DNA from: Priestia aryabhattai
Lineage (GTDB): Bacteria > Bacillota > Bacilli > Bacillales > Bacillaceae_H
Assembly: GCF_023715685.1 (NCBI RefSeq)
Contig: NZ_JAMBOQ010000002.1
Span: 372,001-436,000 of the forward strand
DNA: 64,000 nucleotides
Direction of reading: 5' to 3'
A program made the translations under genes and the position numbers. The notes beneath the pieces were generated by a model. It was given only the letters and a program-made list of their open reading frames with translations, searched no databases and was not told the origin of the DNA. Below, one piece after another: positions 54,333 through 61,636 of this stretch; position 1 is the stretch's first letter; each line of letters opens with the position of its first letter.

Positions 54333-54617
54333 TTAGCCTTGTAATGTTTTTACATCTAAAGGTGATACAAGTACTCCAGTTTGAGCAAATGCTACAAACT
54401 TTTGGAAGTGAGCTGATTTATTGTGCGCTTGGATTGCTTCTTCGCTTTTCCACTCTTCAATCATCATAAATGTATTAGGTGTAAAAGCATCTTCAAATAA
54501 TTGATAGTTGTTATTTCCTTCTTCTTGTAAAGAATGCTTAATTAGTTCTTGTACATTTTCTAAAAAATCTTCTCTTTTTTCTGGATTAACTTTCATAGAA
54601 GCTTGTAAATGAATCAT
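54333..54617 (-). CDS. antibiotic biosynthesis monooxygenase (ABM) family protein
   Basis: The 94-residue dimeric ferredoxin-like protein has the YgiN/ABM pattern: LQASMKVNPEKREDFLENVQ, NYQLFEDAFTPNTFMMIEEW and HNKSAHFQKFVAFA. Such enzymes act on quinones or reactive carbonyls. It is divergent from an ArsR regulator, and the spacer has two copies of a palindromic operator, so it is probably induced by the ligand of that regulator. AAAGGAGGAATCATCC precedes the ATG. Confidence 0.9.
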   Translation of the reverse strand: MIHLQASMKVNPEKREDFLENVQELIKHSLQEEGNNNYQLFEDAFTPNTFMMIEEWKSEEAIQAHNKSAHFQKFVAFAQTGVLVSPLDVKTLQG

Positions 54618-54706
54618 GGATGATTCCTCCTTTAATAATGGTGGTGCTTTATATTATTTGTTTTGTTTTTAATCTTTCATTCCATTTATTATTAAAATGA
54701 AGATAA

Positions 54707-54724
54707 GTTCGAATATCATCGAAC
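54707..54724. promoter_or_regulatory. ArsR-type operator, copy 1
   Basis: GTTCGAATATCATCGAAC has inverted GTTCGA/TCGAAC arms around 6 bases. It is near the start side of the monooxygenase-like gene. Confidence 0.75.
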
Positions 54725-54767
54725 AAAGAAACTATAACACCGATTAAATAACAGTGCAAGGATTTTA

Positions 54768-54785
54768 GTTCGAAAGTTATCGAAC
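54768..54785. promoter_or_regulatory. ArsR-type operator, copy 2
   Basis: GTTCGAAAGTTATCGAAC has the same arms as copy 1, 61 bases away. It abuts the -35 box of the ArsR gene promoter. Confidence 0.75.
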
Positions 54786-54786
54786 A

Positions 54787-54815
54787 TTGATACACAAAAG
54801 AAGCTGTGTTATATT
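54787..54815 (+). promoter_or_regulatory. sigma-A promoter of ArsR gene
   Basis: TTGATA (54787-54792) and TATATT (54810-54815) are 17 bases apart. The start site would fall at about 54822, which is the ATG itself, so the transcript appears leaderless. Confidence 0.68.
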
Positions 54816-54821
54816 TTAAGC

Positions 54822-55136
54822 ATGAGAAAACCTTATCAACCACCGAAATCTGAAATTAAATTAACGCCTATTTTACACGCATTGAGTGATCCTAACCGGC
54901 TGCGAATTGTACAGTGTTTAGCGACAAGAAAGGAGCAGACCTGTTCGTATTATCAAAAATTAAACGTATCAAAATCAACGCTTTCACATCATATCAAAGT
55001 ACTTCGCGAAGCTGGAATTATCAAACTACGTATAGAAGGCACGCAGCACTATTATTCCTTGCGTTTAGAAGAACTTGAGGAATTATTCCCAGGCCTGCTT
55101 CCTCCTATTGTAAATATAGATGAGCAGTTATTTTAA
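54822..55136 (+). CDS. ArsR family transcriptional regulator
   Basis: The 104-residue protein has an ArsR winged helix: LTPILHALSDPNRLRIVQCL (about 14-33), VSKSTLSHHIKVLREAGII (about 49-67) and wing IEGTQHYYSLRLEELEE. Two cysteines are at QCLATRKEQTCSYY, possibly a redox or electrophile sensor, as in the quinone-responsive group. There is no ribosome site before the ATG and the promoter fits leaderless translation. It probably represses itself and the divergent monooxygenase gene through the two operators. Confidence 0.88.
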   Translation: MRKPYQPPKSEIKLTPILHALSDPNRLRIVQCLATRKEQTCSYYQKLNVSKSTLSHHIKVLREAGIIKLRIEGTQHYYSLRLEELEELFPGLLPPIVNIDEQLF

Positions 55137-55167
55137 AAAGCTGAACGATGTTTCGTTTAGCTTTTTT
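55136..55167. terminator. bidirectional terminator
   Basis: AAAAAGCTGAACGA and TCGTTTAGCTTTTTT form a hairpin with one G-T pair. Confidence 0.85.
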
Positions 55168-55492
55168 GTTCAAAATAAATGTGTCCATGCAGGCTGCATC
55201 CAGGATTAAAAGAAGAATGGCAGTGAGGGCAAGTCGAGTTACATGTTAAGTATTCATTAATTGATAGCTCATTTTTACATACTCCGCAAAGAATAGCTTT
55301 TTCATTAAACATAGATTTTGGCCATCTTTTAATGTCGTGATCAGCATGTCCGTTATGACATTGATAGCATGGATAATATGTATTACAGCAATAAAATTTT
55401 ATTGCAATAATATCTCTATCAGTATAATAGTGCTTGCAGCGCGTTTCGGAATCCACTGTGTCACCTTTTACTATAGGTGCAGATTTGTTCAT
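55157..55492 (-). CDS. CHY zinc finger protein
   Basis: The 111-residue protein is rich in Cys/His: TRCKHYYTDRDIIAIKFYCC, NTYYPCYQCHNGHADHDI, LCGVCKNELSINEYL and STCPHCHSSFNPGC. This is the CHY zinc finger that binds three zinc ions; in eukaryotes it occurs in PIRH2-type ligases, and small bacterial versions have no established role. ATG at 55492 follows AAGGAGTGATTATA. Confidence 0.85.
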   Translation of the reverse strand: MNKSAPIVKGDTVDSETRCKHYYTDRDIIAIKFYCCNTYYPCYQCHNGHADHDIKRWPKSMFNEKAILCGVCKNELSINEYLTCNSTCPHCHSSFNPGCSLHGHIYFEQKS

Positions 55493-55670
55493 TATAATCA
55501 CTCCTTATGAAAAGTATAGCATGCTTTTATACGCCTTATCATACATATGTAAAAAGAAAAATGCTATAATAAAACCATCGTTTTACATGTCAGATTGCAT
55601 GCTAAAAAGATCAGATAAAAAATTGATGTCAAAACAGATCGATTAAGTGAAGTAAAGAGAGGAAGAAAAA

Positions 55671-56738
55671 ATGAGTAAGCAAGTTATCGTTTTTACCGGA
55701 GGCGGAACAGCTGGACACGTAACACCAAACATTGCGATTATGAAAGAATTAGACAGTGAAAAATGGGATATCCATTATGTCGGTTCTCACAATGGTATTG
55801 AGAAAGAATTAATTACAAAATTAAACGTTCCATATCATGCGATTTCAAGCGGGAAGCTGCGTCGCTACGTGGATATGGAAAATGTAAAAGATGTATTTCG
55901 AGTAGCAAAAGGGGTTGGCGATGCACGTCGTGTGCTGAAAAAGTTAAAGCCTTCTCTTGTTTTTTCAAAAGGTGGTTTTGTCACAGTCCCTGTTGTAATG
56001 GCTGCTAAATCTTTAAACATTCCCGTATTCATTCATGAAAGTGATTTAACACCGGGATTGGCAAATAAAATTGCGCAGAAATTTGCCACTAAAATTTTCA
56101 CTTCTTTTGATGAAGCTGCAAACTACTTTCCAAAAGAAAAAGTGCAGGTTGTTGGTTCACCTATTCGAAAAGAGCTATTTAGCGGAAGCGCAGCGAACGG
56201 GGAAAGCTGGCTTCGCTTTTATGATAAGCGCCCAATTTTAACCGTTATGGGCGGAAGTTTAGGAGCGCGCCGGATCAATGAAATTGTTCGAGAGTCTTTG
56301 CCTGAACTGCAAAAGAAATTTCAAATCGTCCACCTGTGCGGAAAAGGTAATATTGATACAAGCCTTGAAAAAGAGCCGGGCTATCGTCAGTTAGAATATG
56401 TAAATGAACAGCTCCCGGATGTTCTAGCGGCAACTGATTATGTGATTACACGCGGCGGATCAAATGCCATCTTTGAGTTTTTAGCTCTTCATAAACCGAT
56501 GATGATTATTCCTTTATCAAAAGCACAAAGTCGCGGAGATCAAATTTTAAATGCACAATCCTTTAAGAAAAAAGGCTACTGTATGGTTGTAGAAGAAGAG
56601 CAGTTAACAAAAGAATTGTTTTTGCGTGAAGTAAATGAGCTTCAGCAACAGGCAAGTACAATGAAGCGTACAATGCGCGAAGCAACAAAAACGGATGCCA
56701 TTTCGATTCTTGTAAATGAAATTGAGAAAATGAGCTAA
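55671..56738 (+). CDS. MurG-type UDP-GlcNAc:undecaprenyl-PP-MurNAc-pentapeptide transferase
   Basis: The 355-residue GT28 glycosyltransferase has the N-terminal FTGGGTAGHVTPNIAIMKEL (lipid I site), FSKGGFVTVPVVMAAKSLNI and HESDLTPGLANKIA, and the C-terminal MGGSLGARRINEIV, RGGSNAIFEFLALHKPMMII (UDP-GlcNAc side). MurG converts lipid I to lipid II on the inner face of the membrane. It is alone here, with no division or mur genes around it, so it may be the second MurG paralogue known in some Bacillus groups. It has a GAGAGGAAGAAAA site. Confidence 0.9.
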   Translation: MSKQVIVFTGGGTAGHVTPNIAIMKELDSEKWDIHYVGSHNGIEKELITKLNVPYHAISSGKLRRYVDMENVKDVFRVAKGVGDARRVLKKLKPSLVFSKGGFVTVPVVMAAKSLNIPVFIHESDLTPGLANKIAQKFATKIFTSFDEAANYFPKEKVQVVGSPIRKELFSGSAANGESWLRFYDKRPILTVMGGSLGARRINEIVRESLPELQKKFQIVHLCGKGNIDTSLEKEPGYRQLEYVNEQLPDVLAATDYVITRGGSNAIFEFLALHKPMMIIPLSKAQSRGDQILNAQSFKKKGYCMVVEEEQLTKELFLREVNELQQQASTMKRTMREATKTDAISILVNEIEKMS

Positions 56739-56778
56739 AAAAAGCGTTCTTATCGGGGAGATAAGAACGCTTTTTTTC
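56737..56778 (+). terminator. strong terminator of murG-like gene
   Basis: AAAGCGTTCTTAT and ATAAGAACGCTTT pair around CGGGGAG, followed by T7. Confidence 0.92.
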
Positions 56779-56786
56779 TAAAAGAG

Positions 56787-56981
56787 ATGGATGAAGTAGG
56801 CTGTAAACTAATTCATAATGAAATGGAAAGTATTTTGTCACGCGCATCTGAACAAAATTTTGTACCAGTTGTAGATGATCAAAATGTTTTTACTGGACTC
56901 GTGCGGCGAAGAGAGATTATAGAGTATTGCATCTCTCAACTTTTTATACATGGAAAAACGCCTCTAAATGTGAAGATTTAG
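56787..56981 (+). pseudogene. 3' fragment of a CBS domain protein
   Basis: The 64-codon frame reads MESILSRASEQNFVPVVDDQ, NVFTGLVRRREIIEYC, the second half of a CBS domain, and lacks the first half and any partner CBS domain. It starts right after the murG terminator with only a weak AAAAGAG site. A complete CBS protein of the YkuL type has about 150 residues, so this is most likely a truncated remnant. It could be a short expressed fragment. Confidence 0.6.
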
Positions 56982-57084
56982 TTAAGTTTGCGTAAAAAAC
57001 ATAATTTTTACATAAAAGGTAGTCTCTTTTTATATAATTAATGTTATAATAAGAGATGTAAAGACGAAACTTGCGTAATGTAAG

Positions 57085-57116
57085 CCTCTAACATTTGTTA
57101 GAGGTTCTTTTTTTAC
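57085..57116 (+). terminator. terminator-like hairpin upstream of sipS-like gene
   Basis: CCTCTAAC and GTTAGAGG pair around ATTT and are followed by TTCTTTTTTT. It either ends a short transcript after the CBS fragment or attenuates the signal peptidase gene about 120 bases downstream. Confidence 0.75.
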
Positions 57117-57235
57117 ATAACATAAAACATTTGATTTCAGTTCTTTCTATGGTTAAGTTAGAATAAGTGTTAAAGTAAGAGGTTTCTTGCTTTTTTACAT
57201 AAGAAAAGTGAGCTGTACAAAGGAGACAAAGTATA

Positions 57236-57790
57236 TTGACTACGGAAAAAACAAAAAGCGATCAATTACGCAGCATATTCAAAACTATTATCTTCGCTAT
57301 CGCTCTAGTATTTATGATTCGCGCATTTTTATTTTCTCCGTATATTGTAGAAGGCGCTTCAATGAACCCAACGCTGCATAACGGAGAGCGTTTGTTTGTG
57401 AATAAACTGTCGTATTCACTCCATGATATTCGCCGCGGAGATATTGTGATTATTAAAGATGAGGCTAAGAATAAGCATTATGTAAAAAGAGTAATCGGTC
57501 TGCCAGGTGAAAAAATTGAAATGAAAAAAGATCAGCTTTATATTGATGATAAAAAAGTAAGTGAACCTTATTTAAAAACGAATCGTCAAATTGCCAACAA
57601 CATGGATATGGAGCTTACAGGAGATTTTGAACCTGTTCAAATACCTAAAAACGAAGTATTTGTAATGGGTGATAACCGTCTGTACAGTATGGATAGCCGC
57701 AACGGTCTAGGTCTCATTGATGAGAAACGGATTGTTGGAAAAAGCGAATTTGTATTTTATCCCGTCAAAAAAATAAGAAAAACAACGTAA
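57236..57790 (+). CDS. signal peptidase I (SipS type)
   Basis: The 184-residue protein has one N-terminal helix (IFKTIIFAIALVFMIRAFLF) and the catalytic pair S42 in EGASMNPTL and K84 in HYVKRVIGLPGE, plus box E GDNRLYSMDSRNGLG. It cleaves signal peptides of exported proteins on the outer face of the membrane. It is of the prokaryotic SipS/SipT type. TTG at 57236 is preceded by AAAGGAGACAAAGTATA. Paralogues are normal in Bacillus. Confidence 0.94.
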   Translation: MTTEKTKSDQLRSIFKTIIFAIALVFMIRAFLFSPYIVEGASMNPTLHNGERLFVNKLSYSLHDIRRGDIVIIKDEAKNKHYVKRVIGLPGEKIEMKKDQLYIDDKKVSEPYLKTNRQIANNMDMELTGDFEPVQIPKNEVFVMGDNRLYSMDSRNGLGLIDEKRIVGKSEFVFYPVKKIRKTT

Positions 57791-57823
57791 AAAGAAATGC
57801 CCATGAAGGTATTTCTTTTTTTA
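57789..57823 (+). terminator. terminator of signal peptidase gene
   Basis: AAAAAGAAAT and ATTTCTTTTT pair with a 12-base loop, followed by T's. Moderate. Confidence 0.6.
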
Positions 57824-57881
57824 TGCCTGCGTCTACTCCGCCTAAAGATGGGCAAGCTAAGGGAAAAAAGGTGTGAACCAA

Positions 57882-58976
57882 TTGAAGACGGCCTACGAAA
57901 AATTATTTAAGCATTTTAAATTTGTTGATGTTCTTGAGATGAAAAACCGATTAGCAATGGGACCTATACTCACATACGCTTCACGGGAAAACGGGGAAAT
58001 ATCCGATATCGATCTGACTTTTTACGAAAAACGAGTAGGGGGCGTCAGTATGGTAATTATCGGCCCCGCATTTATCACAGAAAATGGCCAAGTAGCACGT
58101 GGTCAAATCGGAATTCATCGTGATCATGTAATACGAAAGCTTCATCAACTGACTCAGATGATTCATAAAAGAGGAGCTAAAGCGATTCTTCAACTATCAC
58201 ACGGGGGAAGAAAATGCGTAGAAATGGAAAATAAGTGGCAAGCAATTAGCCCGAGTGAAAAGCCTCATAAACGTAAAGGCAAAAAGCCTGTTCAAATGAC
58301 CGAGCGCGATCTGACTTATATTGTTCAAGCATTTGGCGAAGCTACCACAAGAGCTATGGAAGCAGGGTTTGATGGAGTGGAAATTGACGGAGGAAATGAA
58401 TGTTTACTGCAGCAGTTTATGTCAAGGCAAGCAAATGAACGAAGTGATTCTTATGGAGGAAGCGCAGAAAATCGCTTCACTTTTGCGCTTGAAGTTATTC
58501 GTGAAGTGACGCGTCGAGCAACTCATGCGGGTAAACCATTTATTGTGGGGTATACATTAGCGCCCAAAGAAAAAGGATATTTAGGAAATAAAGTGGAAGA
58601 TACCCTTGGGTGGATTGATCGTCTTGTTCATACAGAAATTGACTATTTACATATTAGTGCTTTGCATGAACCTACCTTAAGGAGTGAAGAAAATCGTTCA
58701 CTGCTTTCTTCGATTATTAAGCACGTTAATCACCGGGTCCCTCTTGTGAGTACAGGAGGCCTTACGGCAACAGAAGTAGCAGAAGCTTTTGAGCAAGGGC
58801 TGGCTTTAATTACGATTGAACAAGCATTAGTCGTACAGCCAGATTGGGTGGAAAAAGTGATAAATAGCGATGAGCCTGCTTCTATGGATGTGAAGTCATT
58901 AGATAAAGATGTGAGTTTGCCTCCTGAAGTGCTAACTCACTGGAAAGACCTGCATAAAGACTACCGCTCTTTTTAA
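57882..58976 (+). CDS. Old Yellow Enzyme-like NADH:flavin oxidoreductase
   Basis: The 364-residue FMN TIM-barrel protein has NRLAMGPILTYASRENGEIS, ILQLSHGGRKC (residues about 105-115), DGVEIDGGNECLLQQFMSRQ and SYGGSAENR, the OYE family blocks. The usual H-A-x-G/H active-site stretch (HGAHGYLL) is changed to DGGNECLL, so substrate handling may differ. It resembles YqiG-type enzymes. TTG at 57882 is preferred because AAGGTG is at good distance; GTG at 57873 overlaps it. Confidence 0.9.
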   Translation: MKTAYEKLFKHFKFVDVLEMKNRLAMGPILTYASRENGEISDIDLTFYEKRVGGVSMVIIGPAFITENGQVARGQIGIHRDHVIRKLHQLTQMIHKRGAKAILQLSHGGRKCVEMENKWQAISPSEKPHKRKGKKPVQMTERDLTYIVQAFGEATTRAMEAGFDGVEIDGGNECLLQQFMSRQANERSDSYGGSAENRFTFALEVIREVTRRATHAGKPFIVGYTLAPKEKGYLGNKVEDTLGWIDRLVHTEIDYLHISALHEPTLRSEENRSLLSSIIKHVNHRVPLVSTGGLTATEVAEAFEQGLALITIEQALVVQPDWVEKVINSDEPASMDVKSLDKDVSLPPEVLTHWKDLHKDYRSF

Positions 58977-58996
58977 GTAAGCGGTAGTTTTTATAT
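58961..58996 (+). terminator. terminator of OYE gene
   Basis: CTACCGCT and AGCGGTAG pair; the left arm is in the last codons. T-rich after it. Confidence 0.8.
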
Positions 58997-59080
58997 TTGT
59001 GACTTAACAAGAAGAATTTTACTTTACTGATACTATAACCAAGCAGCATGCATAGACTAAAAGAAAAACCAAAAACACAG

Positions 59081-59110
59081 TTGACTTCTAGGAATAGTTA
59101 GGATTACAAT
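59081..59110 (+). promoter_or_regulatory. sigma-A promoter of TauE-type gene
   Basis: TTGACT (59081-59086) and TACAAT (59105-59110) are 18 bases apart. Transcription would begin near 59117, giving a leader of about 109 bases. Confidence 0.65.
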
Positions 59111-59154
59111 ATAAACAACTTATTTATAAAACGGACAGCTGATCGGACATACCG

Positions 59155-59203
59155 AAGGCTTCTAGCAAACAACTGTTAGAGGTCTTTTTGTGCTTTCTAA
59201 CAG
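59155..59203 (+). promoter_or_regulatory. leader with overlapping hairpins, possible attenuator
   Basis: CTTCTAG (59158-59164) can pair with TTAGAGG (59176-59182), which is followed by TCTTTTTG like a terminator. CTGTTAGA (59173-59180) can instead pair perfectly with TCTAACAG (59196-59203). The two structures exclude each other. No known riboswitch is recognised. Confidence 0.45.
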
Positions 59204-59225
59204 AAGATGAAAGTGGAGGGACAAC

Positions 59226-60113
59226 ATGAAAAAGTTAATTACATTTGCACTTATTGGCTTTTTAGCTCAGTTAATTGATGGATCACTCGGAATGGCATAC
59301 GGGGTGACATCAACTACGCTACTTTTAACGTTTGGAATTGCACCAGCTGTGGCTTCAGCATCTGTTCACTTAGCAGAAGTTGTAACAACAGCAGCCTCTG
59401 GCGTTTCACATATTAAATTTGGAAACGTAGATAAATCGATGGTTTTAAAACTGATTATCCCTGGTTCCATCGGGGCTTTTGTGGGAGCCTGCTTCCTAAG
59501 TAATTTACCCGGAGATGCAGTAAGACCTTACGTCTCAACATTCTTATTGCTCCTAGGAGTTTATGTGTTATTTCGCTTTTTATTTACGTTTAAAACAAAT
59601 GAAGAAAAGAGCACCAAACCTTTATCAACGAAGCAGTCCATTCCGTTAGGATTAATTGCTGGATTTGCTGATGCTACAGGAGGCGGCGGCTGGGGGCCGA
59701 TTGCAACGCCTGTATTGCTAGCTAAAAAAGGCACAACGGCACGGAAAGTCGTTGGGACCGTGGATACAAGTGAATTTGCTATTGCCGTCTCGGCTACACT
59801 TGGCTTTTTAATTTCTCTTGGGTGGGAGCAGGTAAACTGGTTCTGGGTAGGAGCCCTTATGATTGGCGGAATTATTGCGGCTCCGATTGCTGCATGGTTT
59901 GTTCGTATTATCCCTGCTCACTTGCTTGGTTCGCTTGTTGGTGGGTTTATCATTTTAACAAATGCTAGAACACTCTTAAATACATGGGTATCAAGCAGCA
60001 CAACTCAGATAGCTGTGTATGCATTCATATTTATTGTGTGGGCAGCAGCGATCATCTACTCACTTTTACAAGGAAAAAAATATAATCAAAATCGAAACGT
60101 AGAAGTTTCGTAA
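59226..60113 (+). CDS. TauE/SafE family sulfite/anion exporter
   Basis: The 295-residue membrane protein has about eight helices in two repeats: ALIGFLAQLIDGSLGMAYGV (about 9-28) and LGLIAGFADATGGGGWGPIA (about 140-159). These repeated G-x-G motifs define TauE/SafE, which moves sulfite, sulfoacetate or other anions. The sulfur link with cysJI is tempting, but they are 51 kb apart. AAGTGGAGGGACAAC precedes the ATG. A regulated leader may control it. Confidence 0.88.
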   Translation: MKKLITFALIGFLAQLIDGSLGMAYGVTSTTLLLTFGIAPAVASASVHLAEVVTTAASGVSHIKFGNVDKSMVLKLIIPGSIGAFVGACFLSNLPGDAVRPYVSTFLLLLGVYVLFRFLFTFKTNEEKSTKPLSTKQSIPLGLIAGFADATGGGGWGPIATPVLLAKKGTTARKVVGTVDTSEFAIAVSATLGFLISLGWEQVNWFWVGALMIGGIIAAPIAAWFVRIIPAHLLGSLVGGFIILTNARTLLNTWVSSSTTQIAVYAFIFIVWAAAIIYSLLQGKKYNQNRNVEVS

Positions 60114-60151
60114 TAAAGAGGCTGGGACAAAAGTATTTTAGTTGAAGGAAG

Positions 60152-60202
60152 ATCCGAACGAGTTTGATTCTTGATTGAGAATCCAACTCGTTCGGATTTT
60201 TT
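60152..60202 (+). terminator. terminator of TauE-type gene
   Basis: ATCCGAACGAGTT and AACTCGTTCGGAT form a 13-base stem with a 20-base loop, followed by T6. Confidence 0.85.
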
Positions 60203-60246
60203 CATTGGTATGGTGAACGTAGGTTTCATGTATGTAGTTGCTTCTA

Positions 60247-60378
60247 GCTGTTGATTGGAGGGCAAGGCGAAGACTCCTGCGGGAAAAGCGGAATAGGTGA
60301 GACCCCGCAGGAGCGTAAGCGACGAGGAGGCTCATCGCCTGTCCGCGGAAAGCGAAGTCTTGCACGGAAATCAACAGC
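60247..60378. repeat. Bacillaceae GC-rich structured repeat
   Basis: GCTGTTGATT (60247-60256) and AATCAACAGC (60369-60378) are perfect 10-base inverted ends. Nested within are CTCCTGCGGG and CCCCGCAGGAG, and GAAGACT with AGTCTT. The block is much richer in G+C than its surroundings and could fold into a branched RNA. Confidence 0.75.
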
Positions 60379-60601
60379 GGTGTAACAAGTGAGTTATACT
60401 AGCTCATTTATCCAATTTGTTCGTCTTTAGATTGGATTGATTTAGTTATGTCTCAATCTCTTTTATTATCTGAATTCCGCAAAATAGACGAGCGTAGATA
60501 TTTTTTTTGCGTCTTATGATACAATAGACGAGTTCATCCATGAGTGGGAATACTTTCTAACACATATAAAATTCATTGAATCGTCGAGGTGTGAAGCGTA
60601 A

Positions 60602-61063
60602 GTGGTCTATTTTATTTTAGTATTAGTAGCAGCTATCGAAGTTATTGTCTTATTGATTAATCGACCTGTATTTGCAAACATTCCGTATGTTCAAGTATAT
60701 ATTGTTCCTTTGTTAACAGTAATTGTAATAACGATGTTGCTTTCACGAAATCCAAAGAGATTTATGCGGTGGTTCAAACAAGGGCTTATTACGATTTCAG
60801 TCGTTGTGCTTGTGTTTGTACCGGTTCTCTATGCCAAAAATCTCCCGCTGTATGGTTATAATGAAGCAAAAAAAATACTTGCGCAAAGAGAACAGCTCTT
60901 GCTAAGTCAGTTTCAAAAAGGAAAATACGTATATCCAGCAAAAGACAGCCCTAAAAAATACCGTTATCTATTTAAAGTAAATCGTGGAAACGGCATGCTT
61001 GAATATGTATTCGACCCCTACACAGGCGGTTATGAAGTCGTGACAGATGTGATAAAAAAATAA
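60602..61063 (+). CDS. hypothetical membrane protein (153 aa)
   Basis: The first 85 residues form three helices (VYFILVLVAAIEVIVLLI; VQVYIVPLLTVIVITMLL; ITISVVVLVFVPVLYA). A soluble C-terminal domain follows (AKKILAQREQLLLSQFQKGK; YLFKVNRGNGMLEYVFDPYT; GGYEVVTD), reminiscent of small PepSY-like extracytoplasmic domains, but this is only an impression. GTG at 60602 has GAGGTGTGAAG upstream. Function unknown. Confidence 0.7.
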   Translation: MVYFILVLVAAIEVIVLLINRPVFANIPYVQVYIVPLLTVIVITMLLSRNPKRFMRWFKQGLITISVVVLVFVPVLYAKNLPLYGYNEAKKILAQREQLLLSQFQKGKYVYPAKDSPKKYRYLFKVNRGNGMLEYVFDPYTGGYEVVTDVIKK

Positions 61064-61095
61064 AGGTTTAGCTTATTTGAAGCTAAGCCTTTTTA
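61062..61095 (+). terminator. terminator
   Basis: AAAGGTTTAGCTT and AAGCTAAGCCTTTTT form the hairpin. Confidence 0.82.
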
Positions 61096-61178
61096 TATGA
61101 GAAAAATTGGAACTTTTTGAAAATCTGTGCGTATTTATTAAAGAACGTTCACAAAAAAGTCACAAAAGGAGTTGCACA

Positions 61179-61622
61179 ATGGGAAAGTTAGAATACCGAC
61201 TGCTGAAGCCTGATGATACGTTTGTATCTATTTATCACTATCAATCTATTGAACTTGAACAAATTTTAGCAAGAAGAGAATGCGAATTTTTTGTTAAAGA
61301 AGGAATAACGTATAAACAAACTTCATCTGCAATCGAAGATGACATCCATATTATTTATGTAAAGGAACATGAGCAAGGAGCGAAAGAGCAGGTAGAAGAC
61401 GATAATAGAGATATTACGTTAGAAGTCCGCGAACTCAATTCTCTTCGAGAACATCCAATTTTATTCGTCTCTTCATTTTATACGCATTTGGAAGTATTAA
61501 GCTATATCGGAACTATTTATACATACTACAATGGATTAGAATGGGAAAGAGACTCTGCAGAAATTGATGAAGATCGCCGCGTGTACAGTTTATATGTAAC
61601 AAAAACAGGCGTAACGTATTAA
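61179..61622 (+). CDS. first gene of GSPS-like/DUF350 operon, unknown (147 aa)
   Basis: ATG at 61179 follows AAAAGGAGTTGCACA. The soluble protein has a beta-rich N-terminal part (LEYRLLKPDDTFVSIYHYQS) and a C-terminal ITLEVRELNSLREHPILFVS and TYYNGLEWERDSAEIDEDRR. I do not recognise the family. By position it corresponds to accessory cytosolic genes such as yjfK in the E. coli yjf cluster; this is inference. The lipoprotein gene follows after 14 bases. Confidence 0.7.
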   Translation: MGKLEYRLLKPDDTFVSIYHYQSIELEQILARRECEFFVKEGITYKQTSSAIEDDIHIIYVKEHEQGAKEQVEDDNRDITLEVRELNSLREHPILFVSSFYTHLEVLSYIGTIYTYYNGLEWERDSAEIDEDRRVYSLYVTKTGVTY

Positions 61623-61636
61623 GGGGGAAAGACGTA

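Larger units (their letters stand above)
60118..60460. repeat. composite intergenic repeat element with inverted ends
   Basis: The stretch starts GAGGCTGGGACA and ends TGTCTCAATCTC, imperfect inverted copies. Inside are a terminator stem (60152-60197) and a 132-base palindromic block (60247-60378). Similar GAAGACTCCTGCGGG/GCGGAAAGCGAAG sequences occur often between genes of Bacillaceae. No gene is encoded; the reverse frame at 60138-60374 is an artefact. Confidence 0.7.

Noticed and set aside
54649..54843. 64-codon reverse frame across the ArsR operator region
   Set aside because: It overlaps both operators, the promoter and the ArsR start; no ribosome site.
59155..59200. possible preQ1 riboswitch before TauE gene
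   Set aside because: CTTCTAGC is reminiscent of preQ1-I, but the downstream CCTCTA and A-rich tail needed for the pseudoknot are missing.
60138..60374. 78-codon reverse-strand reading frame
   Set aside because: It lies wholly inside the structured GC-rich repeat, lacks a ribosome site and reads as low-complexity artefact.
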